From assembly GCF_029968035.1 (NCBI RefSeq), contig NZ_JASCIQ010000008.1, positions 124,001 through 188,000 on the forward strand: a DNA stretch of 64,000 nucleotides, given 5' to 3'. Both the position numbers and the translations under genes were made by a program. Under the pieces are notes generated by a model. The model searched no databases. It saw only the letters and a list, made by a program, of their open reading frames with translations, and had not been told where the DNA came from. Positions within the stretch are counted from its first letter, which is position 1; the number at the start of each line of letters is the position of its first letter. This DNA comes from Streptomyces cavernicola (GTDB lineage Bacteria; Actinomycetota; Actinomycetes; Streptomycetales; Streptomycetaceae). Positions 15,982-24,593 of the stretch are shown here, piece after piece.

Positions 15982-16647
15982 ATGAACTCCATGAAGCACA
16001 CTCCCCGCGGTTCCGCCCGCCGCCGCATCGCGCTCGTCGGCGGGGTCGCCGCCGGATCCCTGCTGCTCGCCGCGTGCGGCAACGGCGACGACAACGCCAT
16101 GGACGGCATGGACCACGGTTCGGACTCCACAGCCGCAGCGTCCGAGGAGCCGGGCAAGGACGCGGGCGCTTCCGCCGACTTCAACGACGCGGACGTCGCC
16201 TTCGCCCAGGGCATGATCCCGCACCACGAGCAGGCCATCGAGATGTCCCAGCTGGCCGGGACCCGGGCCTCCGACCCGGAGATCAAGAAGCTCGCCGGTC
16301 AGATCGAGAAGGCCCAGGGCCCGGAGATCAAGACCCTTCAGAGCTGGCTGAAGTCCTGGGGCAAGCCCACCGAGATGGAGTCCATGCCCGGCATGGACCA
16401 CGACATGGGCGACATGGACGGCATGATGTCCGAGCAGGACATGAAGGACCTCGAGGCCGCCAAGGGCGCGAAGTTCGACCGCGCCTTCGCCGAGATGATG
16501 ATCGAGCACCACAACGGCGCGATCGAGATGGCCGAGGACGAGAAGAAGAACGGCAAGAACGCGGACGCGAAGAAGTTGGCCGACGCCATCGTCAAGAGCC
16601 AGTCCGCCGAGGTCGACCAGTTCGAGAAGATCCTCGACCGCATCTGA
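15982..16647 (+). CDS. DUF305 lipoprotein
   Basis: A 221-residue exported lipoprotein. The signal is RRRIALVGGVAAGSLLLAACG, with Cys in the lipobox LLAAC. Two DUF305 four-helix units each carry a His-His pair: GMIPHHEQAIEMSQLA (near 77) and EMMIEHHNGAIEMAEDE (near 173). A Met/Asp/His-rich linker (SMPGMDHDMGDMDGMM) joins them. DUF305 proteins are ferritin-like helical bundles often found with copper genes; metal binding through the HH pairs is likely but inferred. It lies about 100 bases after the DUF6153-like gene and probably shares its transcript. Confidence 0.88.
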   Translation: MNSMKHTPRGSARRRIALVGGVAAGSLLLAACGNGDDNAMDGMDHGSDSTAAASEEPGKDAGASADFNDADVAFAQGMIPHHEQAIEMSQLAGTRASDPEIKKLAGQIEKAQGPEIKTLQSWLKSWGKPTEMESMPGMDHDMGDMDGMMSEQDMKDLEAAKGAKFDRAFAEMMIEHHNGAIEMAEDEKKNGKNADAKKLADAIVKSQSAEVDQFEKILDRI

Positions 16648-16758
16648 CCCTCGCCCCGCACCCTTACCGGCAGACCGCCCGGGACCCGCGCCGCCCCATC
16701 AGGCAGCGCGGGCCCCGGCGGTCTCCGGGCACTCGGCCTCCACTCTCTCGAAGGACCC

Positions 16759-17640
16759 ATGAACAAGCGCCACGCTGCCCTCTCGGCCGCAGCACTCCCC
16801 CTCGCCCTCCTCCTGGCCGCCTGCGCCGGTAACGACCGGACAGCGTCCGGGGCGTCCGGTGACGGGGGCTCCTCCGCCGTGACCATCAGCCACATCCACG
16901 GCCTCGGCCTCGACCCGTCCGACCAGCGCCTGTACGTCGCCACCCACGAAGGCGTCTACACCCCGGACACCAACGGCAAGCCCGAGCTGGTGGGCGACAG
17001 CAAGGACGACTTCATGGGCTTCACCGTCGCCCGGAAGAACACCTTCTACGCCAGCGGCCACCCCGCACCGGACGCCGGAGGCCACGCAGACAAGGGCCTC
17101 ATCAAGAGCACCGACGGCGGCAAGACCTGGAAGTCCCTCTCCCTGTCCGGCGAGTCCGACTTCCATGCCCTGGAGTACGCCCACGACACCGTCTACGGCT
17201 ACGACGCCACCAACGGCCTGCTGCGCACCAGCAAGGACGGCACAACCTGGAAGGACGGCGCCGAACTCCAGGCCCTCGACATCGCGGTGTCCCCCGAGGA
17301 CCGCGACCTCGTCCTCGCCACCACCGCCGACGGCATCGCCCGCAGCACCGACGGCGGCAAGACCTTCGCCAAGGGCAAGCAGCCGACGATGGCCTTCCTG
17401 TCCTGGCCGGCGGAAGACGCCTTGTACGGCATCGACCCCACCGGCGCCCTGCACCGCAGCAGCGACGGCGGCTCGACCTGGAAGAAGGCCGGCACCGTGC
17501 CCGGCGGTCAGCCCCAGGCCCTGACTGCCGTAACCACCGACCACCTCCTGGCCGCCACCCAGAACGGCGTCCACGAGTCGAAGGACGGCGGCAAGTCGTT
17601 CACGAAGCGGCTCGCGGTGGAGTCAGCAGACGAGCACTGA
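16759..17640 (+). CDS. Lipoprotein with BNR/Asp-box (sortilin-like) beta-propeller repeats
   Basis: A 293-residue lipoprotein: signal to LLLAACAGN, then a beta-propeller. Repeats of the Asp-box type are visible: STDGGKTWKS, SKDGTTWKDG, STDGGKTFAK, SSDGGSTWKKA and SKDGGKSFTK. It opens with HIHGLGLDPSDQRLYVATHE, the start of the family often labelled F510_1955-type glycosyl hydrolase, though no catalytic residues can be assigned. It follows the DUF305 gene by 111 bases on the same strand. It may be a binding or scaffold protein of the envelope. Confidence 0.85.
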   Translation: MNKRHAALSAAALPLALLLAACAGNDRTASGASGDGGSSAVTISHIHGLGLDPSDQRLYVATHEGVYTPDTNGKPELVGDSKDDFMGFTVARKNTFYASGHPAPDAGGHADKGLIKSTDGGKTWKSLSLSGESDFHALEYAHDTVYGYDATNGLLRTSKDGTTWKDGAELQALDIAVSPEDRDLVLATTADGIARSTDGGKTFAKGKQPTMAFLSWPAEDALYGIDPTGALHRSSDGGSTWKKAGTVPGGQPQALTAVTTDHLLAATQNGVHESKDGGKSFTKRLAVESADEH

Positions 17641-17864
17641 CCGCTGGGCCATTCCGACTGCACCGCGCACGCGGTACATGAATTCCGAACATTGCCCACT
17701 GCCGGCCCTCGCCAAATTCGGTCACGTTTCGGCCGGTTCCAGACCTCCACAATCCGAGATGGCCGCGAACGTCCGATCTGCGACGCTCTTGATGTCAGCC
17801 AATTCACGTGCTGTTCAACCGAGTTGATTGCGCAGCACCCATGAATTGCCGCTACGATCACGGC

Positions 17865-18278
17865 ATGGTCACGGCCACCCGGACATCGTCACCGCGCCGG
17901 GCCCGCACTCAAGTGGCGGGCCCGCTGCGGCTGTTCTGGTTTGCCGTACTCATTCTGGGCCTGCTGTACACGCACGGGGTGAGCAGCGAAACAGCCGCGC
18001 ACCATGTGGCACCCGGGACCTCCACGACAGCCACGGCATCGGCCGCACAGGACGGGCATGCTGTCTCCCCCGATGAGCACGACAGCGGGTCCGCTGAACA
18101 CGCGGCCGAGGAATGCCTCTCGAACCAGCCGCAGCAGGGCGTTGACCTGCCGGAACCGTGTTCAACGCCGGTCAGTGCCGCCCATTCCGCGCCTGTCGGC
18201 TCCCTCACGAACTCCCGCTCCGTGGACGCCGGCAGCTCGTCCTCGGCGGGGAGAGATCCAGCGATCCTCCGGGTCTAG
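17865..18278 (+). CDS. DUF6153-like small membrane protein, second copy
   Basis: A 137-residue protein with one membrane helix (LRLFWFAVLILGLLYTHG, about 24-41), then a Ser/His-rich region with HHVAPG, EHDSGSAEHAAEEC and a closing DPAILRV like the family tail. I chose ATG 17865; ATG 17841 is an alternative. There is no good ribosome site, so translation may be weak or leaderless. The 200 bases before it are less GC-rich than the rest and show no gene. Similarity to the 15433 protein is in architecture more than residues. Confidence 0.65.
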   Translation: MVTATRTSSPRRARTQVAGPLRLFWFAVLILGLLYTHGVSSETAAHHVAPGTSTTATASAAQDGHAVSPDEHDSGSAEHAAEECLSNQPQQGVDLPEPCSTPVSAAHSAPVGSLTNSRSVDAGSSSSAGRDPAILRV

Positions 18279-18507
18279 GCCGATCCACGACAAGCAGGTC
18301 GACCACCGTCAGCCGGCTCTGAGGCGGCAATTCTCCGCCACTGGCTCATGCGACCTGCTCCGCGTGACCGAAATGCCGCATCGCCTGCGCCCATAAAGCG
18401 CCGGTAAGCAGTGCGATTCCTTTTCGGCACTCCGCCTGTCGTCCGATCCACCTCACCCGGCCCGCTCGCTTCGACCTCCGAATGCGCGGCTTGCCGTACG
18501 GAGCGCT

Positions 18508-18963
18508 GTGACGTACATCTCCCCTGCCCAACTCCCTTTGGGAAAGCCATCGGTACGCAATTCGGCGTACACACAGGGCTGCACCCAGACCTCTCCTTCA
18601 ACGCATACGCATTTCCGGCCGTGCATTCTCCTCGGCGGGCTTCTGCTCGTCCTCGCCGCCTGCCTCCTGCCCGGTGACCGCGGCGGACACGCAGCGCCCG
18701 CGCGGCAGATGCCGGCCGCGACCGCCGACGTCGCATCGCCGCAGGACGGGTCGTCCCCGCACCACGCGCCTGCCTGCGAGGTCCTGCCGCACGCCGGCCA
18801 GAGCACGCCGGCCCCGCAGTCGTGGGCTCTCGCCGCACTCCCGCTCGCCGCCCCGGCGGGCACGCCCGCGCATACCGATGCGCAGCCCCCCGCCAACCAT
18901 GACTCCCGCATGCCGCTGGGTGCCCGAAGAGCCCAATCCCGCCTCTGCCGGTGGCTCATCTAG
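18508..18963 (+). CDS. Small membrane protein, possibly DUF6153-like (third copy)
   Basis: A 151-residue reading frame. A hydrophobic helix (CILLGGLLLVLAACLLPGD, about 39-57) is followed by an Ala/Pro/His-rich region with HHAPACEVLPHAGQ and an ending ARRAQSRLCRWLI that resembles DUF6153 C-termini. GTG 18508 has GGAG six bases upstream, but the first 38 residues look unlike a normal N-terminus, so the true start may be later. It precedes the cysteine-synthase-like gene by 72 bases. Bases 18279-18507 hold no convincing gene; a minus-strand tail GIALLTGALWAQAMRHFGHA near 18370-18440 may be a remnant. Confidence 0.5.
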   Translation: MTYISPAQLPLGKPSVRNSAYTQGCTQTSPSTHTHFRPCILLGGLLLVLAACLLPGDRGGHAAPARQMPAATADVASPQDGSSPHHAPACEVLPHAGQSTPAPQSWALAALPLAAPAGTPAHTDAQPPANHDSRMPLGARRAQSRLCRWLI

Positions 18964-19035
18964 GCCGCTCCTCGCGTACTTCCGCACGCATCGAGCGAAC
19001 CCTCAACCCCCCGCCCGTAGAGCGAAAGCGAAGCC

Positions 19036-20193
19036 ATGCACTCTCAGACCCTCACGGTCTCCCCCGAATCGACCGCCACCGGCCCCGCCTCCCCCGCGCC
19101 CCAGCTGCGCGGTCGAGGAATGACCGGACTCGTCGGCAACACCCCCGTACTGCACATCTCCGAACCCCTGGCCCCGGCCGGCCGCGGATTCTGGGCGAAG
19201 CTCGAAGGCTTCAACCCCGGCGGCATCAAGGACCGACCCGGCCTGCACATGGTCGAACGGGCCCGCGTCCGTGGCGAGTTGAAGCCGGGCGGCCGCATCA
19301 TCGAGTCCACCAGCGGCACCCTCGGACTCGGCCTCGCACTGGCCGGGATGGTCTACGGGCATCCCGTCACCCTCGTCACCGATCCGGGCCTCGAGCGGTC
19401 CATGACCCAGCTCCTCACCGCGTACGGAGCGCAGATCAACATGGTCTCCGAGCCGCACCCGACCGGCGGCTGGCAGCAGGCCCGCCGCGAGCGCGTGGCC
19501 CAACTCCTCAAGCAGCACCCCGACTCGTGGAGCCCGGACCAGTACAGCAACCCCGACAACGTGTCCGCGTACACCCCGCTCGCCCTTGAACTGGCCGCCG
19601 AACTGGGCCACATCGACATCCTGGTGTGCAGCGTCGGAACCGGCGGACACTCGGCCGGAGTCTCCCGGGTCCTGAAGCAGCTCTACCCGGAGCTGAAGCT
19701 GGTCGGCGTCGACACCGTCAACTCGACGCTCTTCGGGCAGAGTTCCGGGCCTCGCCTCATGCGCGGCCTCGGCAACAGCATCCACCCCCGCAACGTCGCG
19801 TACGAGAACTTCTCCGAGGTGCACTGGGTCGCCCCGGCCGAGGCCGTGTGGACCTGCCGTCAGCTGGCCGCATCGCACTACGCCACCGGTGGCTGGAGCG
19901 TCGGCGCCGTCGCGCTCGTGTCGGGTTGGCTGGCCCGCACCCTGCCCGCGGACACCCGGATCGCGGCGATCTTCCCCGACGGCCCGCAGCGCTACCTCGG
20001 CACGGTCTACGACGACGACTACTGCGCCGCCCACGGGCTGCTCGACCTCCCGCCGGCCCCCGAACCGGACGTGCTCGGACGGCCGGACGAGAAGCAGGTC
20101 AGCCGCTGGACCCGGTGCACCGAGGTCGTCGACCCGCAACGCCTCGCCGAGCAGAAGGCCACCGGCTCCCGCGGGCAGGAGAAGAGCAAGTGA
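19036..20193 (+). CDS. PLP-dependent cysteine-synthase-family enzyme
   Basis: A 385-residue fold-type II PLP enzyme. The cofactor Lys lies in [17 protein letters not shown] (near 60), the substrate loop is [15 protein letters not shown] (near 95) and the phosphate-binding Gly loop is [13 protein letters not shown] (near 198). It would catalyse beta-replacement or elimination on serine/cysteine-type substrates. It overlaps the following MFS gene by four bases (GTGA), a strong sign of joint function, for example making and exporting an amino-acid derivative, or thiol supply against metal stress. The C-terminal 40 residues extend beyond a minimal cysteine synthase and include RCTEVVDP. Confidence 0.85.
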   Translation: MHSQTLTVSPESTATGPASPAPQLRGRGMTGLVGNTPVLHISEPLAPAGRGFWAKLEGFNPGGIKDRPGLHMVERARVRGELKPGGRIIESTSGTLGLGLALAGMVYGHPVTLVTDPGLERSMTQLLTAYGAQINMVSEPHPTGGWQQARRERVAQLLKQHPDSWSPDQYSNPDNVSAYTPLALELAAELGHIDILVCSVGTGGHSAGVSRVLKQLYPELKLVGVDTVNSTLFGQSSGPRLMRGLGNSIHPRNVAYENFSEVHWVAPAEAVWTCRQLAASHYATGGWSVGAVALVSGWLARTLPADTRIAAIFPDGPQRYLGTVYDDDYCAAHGLLDLPPAPEPDVLGRPDEKQVSRWTRCTEVVDPQRLAEQKATGSRGQEKSK

Positions 20194-21560
20194 AGGGCGT
20201 CCTCGCGCAGGTGCGCACCTACCCGCGCAGCGTGCAGCTGCTGATGGTGAACCAGTTCACCATCAACCTCGGCTTCTACATGCTGATGCCGTATCTGGCC
20301 CAGCACCTGTCCGGATCCCTGGGCCTCGCCGGCTGGACGGTCGGACTCATCCTGGGGGTACGGAACTTCAGCCAGCAGGGCATGTTCCTCGTCGGCGGCA
20401 CCCTCGCCGACCGGCTCGGCTACAAGCCCATGATCGTCTCCGGGCTCGTCCTGCGTATCGTCGGCTTCGCCACCCTCGGGCTCGTCGACTCCATCCCCGC
20501 CCTCCTTGCCGCGTCCTCCGCCACCGGCCTTGCGGGAGCCCTCTTCAACCCGGCCGTGAGGGCGTACGTGTCGGTGGAGACGGGAGAACGCCGGGTCGAC
20601 GCGTTCGCCCTGTTCAACGTCTTCTACCAAGCCGGCATCCTGCTCGGCCCGCTCGTGGGCATGCTCCTGACCGGCGTCGACTTCAGCGTCACCTGCCTGG
20701 TCGCGGCCGGGATCTTCGCCGTCCTGAGCATCGTCCAGTTGCGTGCCCTGCCCGCCCGCAGAGCCGACGACACGCAGAAGTCACCGAACCCGCGGACGGC
20801 GCGGAGCGCGAGGCTCACCCGGCGCGCCAGGCGCGGGCGGCACGCGAAGCGGGCGCGGGAGAGCGTCCTTTCGCAGTGGCGGGGAATCGTGGCCAACCGG
20901 CCGTTCCTGCTGTTCTCGGCGGCCATGATCGGCTTCTACGTCCTGCAGTTCCAGGTCTATCTCTCCCTGCCCCTCGAGGTCCGACGCCTCGGCGGGGACG
21001 GGGAGTTCGGGACTGCGGCGGTGGCGGTGATGTTCGCCGTCTCCGGCCTGAGCACCATCCTGTTCCAGACCAGGGTGACCGCCTGGTGCAAGGCCCGCAT
21101 GGAGCCGGGCCAGGCACTGAGCCGGGGGCTGCTCATCATGGGCCTGGCGTTCGTGCCGCTGATCGTGCCCACCGTCGTCCCGGTGCCGGACAGCGGCACG
21201 GGCCTGTGGCTGCTCGCCGCCGCCCCGCCGACGCTCGCCGCGTTCCTCCTCGCCGTGGGCACGATGATCGCGTACCCCTTCGAGATGGACACCATCGTCC
21301 GGCTCTCCGGTGACCGGCTCGTCGCCACCCACTACGGGCTGTACAACACCATCTGCGGCGTCGGCATCACCCTCGGCAACCTCGGCACCGGCGCGGCCCT
21401 CGACTCCGCGCGGGCCGCGGGCATGGCCGCGATTCCGTGGCTCACGCTGATCGCCCTGGGCATCGCCTGCGCCACCGCGTTGTACGGGCTGCACCGCACC
21501 GGCCGCCTCGTACCACCGCCCGTATTCGATCCGAACCAGCCCGAGCCCGTGAAGGTCTGA
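20190..21560 (+). CDS. MFS exporter coupled to the cysteine-synthase-like gene
   Basis: A 456-residue, roughly 12-helix MFS protein. The loop after helix 2 is [17 protein letters not shown], the standard GxxxDRxGxK signature. A charged central loop rich in Arg ([20 protein letters not shown] and following) separates the halves. The GTG start overlaps the stop of the upstream gene, with AGGAGAAG before it. It was probably acquired together with its partner as an enzyme-exporter pair. The substrate is unknown. A terminator follows at 21695. Confidence 0.85.
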   Translation: MKGVLAQVRTYPRSVQLLMVNQFTINLGFYMLMPYLAQHLSGSLGLAGWTVGLILGVRNFSQQGMFLVGGTLADRLGYKPMIVSGLVLRIVGFATLGLVDSIPALLAASSATGLAGALFNPAVRAYVSVETGERRVDAFALFNVFYQAGILLGPLVGMLLTGVDFSVTCLVAAGIFAVLSIVQLRALPARRADDTQKSPNPRTARSARLTRRARRGRHAKRARESVLSQWRGIVANRPFLLFSAAMIGFYVLQFQVYLSLPLEVRRLGGDGEFGTAAVAVMFAVSGLSTILFQTRVTAWCKARMEPGQALSRGLLIMGLAFVPLIVPTVVPVPDSGTGLWLLAAAPPTLAAFLLAVGTMIAYPFEMDTIVRLSGDRLVATHYGLYNTICGVGITLGNLGTGAALDSARAAGMAAIPWLTLIALGIACATALYGLHRTGRLVPPPVFDPNQPEPVKV

Positions 21561-21694
21561 CCTCTACGAGGCCCTGGCCCACCCGACTCGGCACCCTCAA
21601 CGGCCCTGCAGAAGAGGGGCGGGCAGCACGACACGCTCCCGCCCACGACGCCCAGGTCTCCAGGGCGCCGGGCCAGGTGGAGTTGGGCAATCAG

Positions 21695-21729
21695 CCTGCT
21701 GGGGGCCTCAGTTCGAGGCCCCCAGCAGG
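21695..21729. terminator. Strong bidirectional terminator
   Basis: CCTGCTGGGGGCCTC and GAGGCCCCCAGCAGG are exact 15-base complements with a five-base loop, between the convergent MFS and HMA genes. Confidence 0.75.
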
Positions 21730-21730
21730 G

Positions 21731-21946
21731 TCACGCGGTCAGGGTGGCCGTATAGCCGGCAGTGGCGATGGCCGCGACGATCTCCTGGGCCGGGACCGGT
21801 CGTTCGAGCTCGACGACGGTGCGTTCGGTGCGCAGGTCGGTGGTGCTGGCGGTGACGCCGGGGAGTTCTTCGACCTCGTCGTCGATGAGAAGTCCGCAGC
21901 TGTTGCAGTGCATGCCGGTGACGGCGAATTCGAGACGGAGGGTCAT
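21731..21946 (-). CDS. HMA-domain copper chaperone-like protein (71 aa)
   Basis: A single heavy-metal-associated domain, as in CopZ. It carries TGMHCNSCGLLIDDEVEELP, with Cys residues in the MxCxxC metal site at about 12-15, then TTDLRTERTVVE and a helix ending IATAGYTATL. The length is typical. The ATG overlaps the stop of the TauE-cupredoxin gene (ATGA), so it would be made together with it and could deliver Cu(I) to it or take it away. It is the intact counterpart of the HMA remnant at 5410. Confidence 0.92.
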   Translation of the reverse strand: MTLRLEFAVTGMHCNSCGLLIDDEVEELPGVTASTTDLRTERTVVELERPVPAQEIVAAIATAGYTATLTA

Positions 21947-23007
21947 CGGGCGGTCTCCTTCGGGGTGGCGGTGCGGGGGCCGGCGGGCTCCTGGAAGGTG
22001 ATCTCGCCGCCGTACATGCCCATGCCGCAGGTGAAGTTCAGGGTGCCGGGCTCGGGGGTGCCGAGGTCGATGGGGGTGCGGCCGGTGACCGGGAGGATCT
22101 CCTGGACTCCCTTGTCGGGGACGACGAAGGAGCGTACGCAGCCGCTGGTGTCGTCGGTGGCGACGACGAGCTCGGTCGGTAGACCGGACGTCGCGGTGAT
22201 GGCGGTCGGCGCGTAGGAGTTGGTGCGGGCCTGGACGGTGATCGTCTGGACGCCGTCGGTCGTGGTCACGGTCTTCTGTGGCTGTTGTGCGGCGGCCTCG
22301 GACGCGGGCGCGGGAGTGGGCCACCAGCCGCCGAGGCGAAGTCCGGAACCGGCGGTCCACACGGCGACGGCGAGGACGATCACCGCGGTGACGACGCTGA
22401 GGCGGCCCTGCCAGCGGCGGGCGGCGGAGCGCAGCAGGAAGCCCAGTACGGCGAAGAGCGGACCGGTGCCGAGGACGAACCCGGCCATGACGGCGGCGCC
22501 GGCGAGCGGGGTTCCGGCGGTGACGGCGATCAGTTCGACGCTGAGGGTGACGCCGCAGGGGATGAGGACGGTGAGGAAGCCGAGTACGGCAGGGGTGGTG
22601 ACGGCGGTCGACTTGGCCGAGCGACGTACGAGCCGGCCCCACGAGGCGGGCGGCCGGGGGACGAAGCGGCGCACGGCGCGGACGCCGAGCATGTCGAGGG
22701 CGAACAGCAGCATCAGCACCGCGCCGGCGATCAGGAGGACGGCGCGGGCGCGTGGGCCGGGCTGGATCGCGGCGCCGACCAGGCCGAGGGCCGCGCCGAG
22801 GAGCGTGTGGGAGGCGAGCTTCGCGCCGAGGAACGCGCCCACGGGAGCGAACAGGCCGCTGCGCTCCCACGCTTCGGGGCTCCAGGCAGTAGCGCGGCGG
22901 CCGACGGCACTGGCGAGCAGGCCGCCCTGGACGGCGGCGCAGGAGGCGCCACCGGCGAAGAGACCGGTGGTCAGGCCGGTGACGAACAGGGTGGTGGTGG
23001 AGGCCAT
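21943..23007 (-). CDS. TauE/SafE (DsbD-like) membrane protein fused to a cupredoxin domain
   Basis: A 354-residue fusion. Residues 1-230 have about six membrane segments of the sulfite-exporter/cytochrome-biogenesis type, with Cys in FAGGASCAAVQGG and in FLTVLIPCGVTLS, positions that line the path in DsbD/CcdA-like proteins. Residues about 255-345 form an extracytoplasmic cupredoxin-like domain with Cys in DDTSGCVRSFVVPD and FTCGMGMYGGEI, a Cys/Met-rich site suited to copper. The gene overlaps the HMA chaperone gene. Together they look like a copper export or copper-protein assembly pair. The ATG follows GGAGGA-rich sequence. Confidence 0.85.
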   Translation of the reverse strand: MASTTTLFVTGLTTGLFAGGASCAAVQGGLLASAVGRRATAWSPEAWERSGLFAPVGAFLGAKLASHTLLGAALGLVGAAIQPGPRARAVLLIAGAVLMLLFALDMLGVRAVRRFVPRPPASWGRLVRRSAKSTAVTTPAVLGFLTVLIPCGVTLSVELIAVTAGTPLAGAAVMAGFVLGTGPLFAVLGFLLRSAARRWQGRLSVVTAVIVLAVAVWTAGSGLRLGGWWPTPAPASEAAAQQPQKTVTTTDGVQTITVQARTNSYAPTAITATSGLPTELVVATDDTSGCVRSFVVPDKGVQEILPVTGRTPIDLGTPEPGTLNFTCGMGMYGGEITFQEPAGPRTATPKETAR

Positions 23008-23095
23008 GGAGGAGGAACTCTCCCGAGTGGGATAGCCGGATCAGGACATGACGGAGTACCCGACAAGCCGAAAAGGCGAGCGGGTACGGGAGTGA

Positions 23096-23509
23096 TCAGG
23101 TCCGGCTGACGCAGAGAAGAGTGACGGGATCGGGCGCCCGCGGCCAGGCACACCCGTTGTCGCCCACCGCGGCCGGCGGCTCGGCGGGTGCCTGCGGATC
23201 GGCGAGGACACCTAGGTCGGGGGCGGCGGCGAACGCGACGGGCAGAGGTGGGTGCGCGGTCGTGAGCGGGCACTCCATGCTCATGGCTGGGCACTCGTCG
23301 GGCACCGGAGCCACCGCACGCAGGAGCTGCTCCGGCCCCGCGGGGACCACCTCGGCGGTCATGCCCGTACCCGTCATGCCGGGCATGGGCTCGGCCATGG
23401 CCATGGCGGTGTGCGCGGGACCCCACATCAGGTAGGCGCAGGCCAGCAGCACACCGACCACGAAGGTGGCGAGCGCGGGCCGGGGACTCCGGGCGGGGCG
23501 GACGGGCAT
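23096..23509 (-). CDS. DUF6153-like small membrane protein, fourth copy
   Basis: A 137-residue protein with a membrane helix (LATFVVGVLLACAYLMWGP, about 13-31), then a Met-rich stretch (AMAMAEPMPGMTGTGMTA), paired Cys (VPDECPAMSMECPL) and an ending DPVTLLCVSRT that fits the DUF6153 pattern. It is the first gene of the minus-strand unit leading, after 88 bases, to the TauE-cupredoxin and HMA genes. Its Met and Cys content and position argue for copper binding at the outer face of the membrane. No good ribosome site is seen. Confidence 0.7.
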   Translation of the reverse strand: MPVRPARSPRPALATFVVGVLLACAYLMWGPAHTAMAMAEPMPGMTGTGMTAEVVPAGPEQLLRAVAPVPDECPAMSMECPLTTAHPPLPVAFAAAPDLGVLADPQAPAEPPAAVGDNGCAWPRAPDPVTLLCVSRT

Positions 23510-23776
23510 GCCGGCGATGCTAGGCCAGAGGGGTGGCGTCGCTCTAACCGGCAGGTCAGCGCTGCCGGCTGGTGAACTTCATGACGTACGCCCCGAGGCA
23601 GTCGGCCACTACGAGCCCCCGGCCCCGACCAGCCGACCACCCCTGACCACGCAGACGAAGTCGACCCACGAACTCGACCCACACTGAACGACGGGCTTCC
23701 ACCGGGACGGCGGCCGGGCGTGCGCGGCAGACGGGCAGGCTTCGGCCCCGTAGACGCATGAGGTAAGAAGACAGCC

Positions 23777-24460
23777 GTGACCGAACCGCCCCGGACCGCC
23801 ACCCAGTACGCGTTCATCGCCCTCGCGCCGCCCGACGACGCGAAGAACGAGCTGGCCCACGCGCTGAGCCCGGCCTACGCCGCCTATCCCGACCTGCGCT
23901 GGAACCGCGTCGAGGACTGGCACATCACCCTGGCCTTCCTGGGCGAGCTGCCGGTGCAGGCCGTGCAGCGGCTTCGTTCGCCCCTCGCCGACCTGGCGGC
24001 CGCCCGCCCCGCTCTCGAGCTGGCACTGCTCGGTGGCGGACACTTCGACGAGCGAGTGCTGTGGAGCGGCATCGAGGGCGATCTCGACAGACTGCAGGAG
24101 CTGGCCGAAGCCGTACGTACGCGGGTCAGGCACTGCGGCGTCGCGTTCGTCGAGCGTCCGCTGCGTCCCCACCTCACGCTGGCCCGCGCTCGCCGCAACG
24201 ACAACACGTCCGTGACGGCCGCGGCCGCCCGCCTCGACGGCTTCACCGGACGCCCCTGGCGGACCGAACGCCTCCACCTGGTCGGCAGCACGGTGAGAGG
24301 CCACTCGGGCCTGCGGCGCTATCAGGACATCGACGCGTGGGCCCTCGGCACTGGTCAAGGGCGTCCCGATCCAAAGCCAAAACCGCCACAGGCTGCCGTG
24401 CCTGAGCACAAGGACGGTTCGGGTCCCGCAATGATGTCGGCCCGACCCCACACGCCCTGA
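23777..24460 (+). CDS. thpR: RNA 2',3'-cyclic phosphodiesterase / 2'-5' RNA ligase
   Basis: A 227-residue member of the 2H phosphoesterase family. The two catalytic motifs are intact: DWHITLAFLG (His49, Thr51) and RPHLTLARARR (His132, Thr134). The family hydrolyses 2',3'-cyclic phosphates and can ligate RNA ends in vitro. The GTG start is the only suitable one. A C-terminal extension of about 40 residues (from TGQGRPDPKPK) has low complexity and is not part of the fold. It stands alone; the 267 bases before it show no gene. Confidence 0.92.
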   Translation: MTEPPRTATQYAFIALAPPDDAKNELAHALSPAYAAYPDLRWNRVEDWHITLAFLGELPVQAVQRLRSPLADLAAARPALELALLGGGHFDERVLWSGIEGDLDRLQELAEAVRTRVRHCGVAFVERPLRPHLTLARARRNDNTSVTAAAARLDGFTGRPWRTERLHLVGSTVRGHSGLRRYQDIDAWALGTGQGRPDPKPKPPQAAVPEHKDGSGPAMMSARPHTP

Positions 24461-24593
24461 ACCCGTCTCCTCGCAAGCCGTATGGCGGTGGTGCTGTCGG
24501 CACCCGCCGCCACCGCGCGTAGCCTCACCACCAGAAGGGCACCAACAGCTATTCGGCCACCGCTCTGCCGGGCGCACTGCAAAGGGGTGCTGG

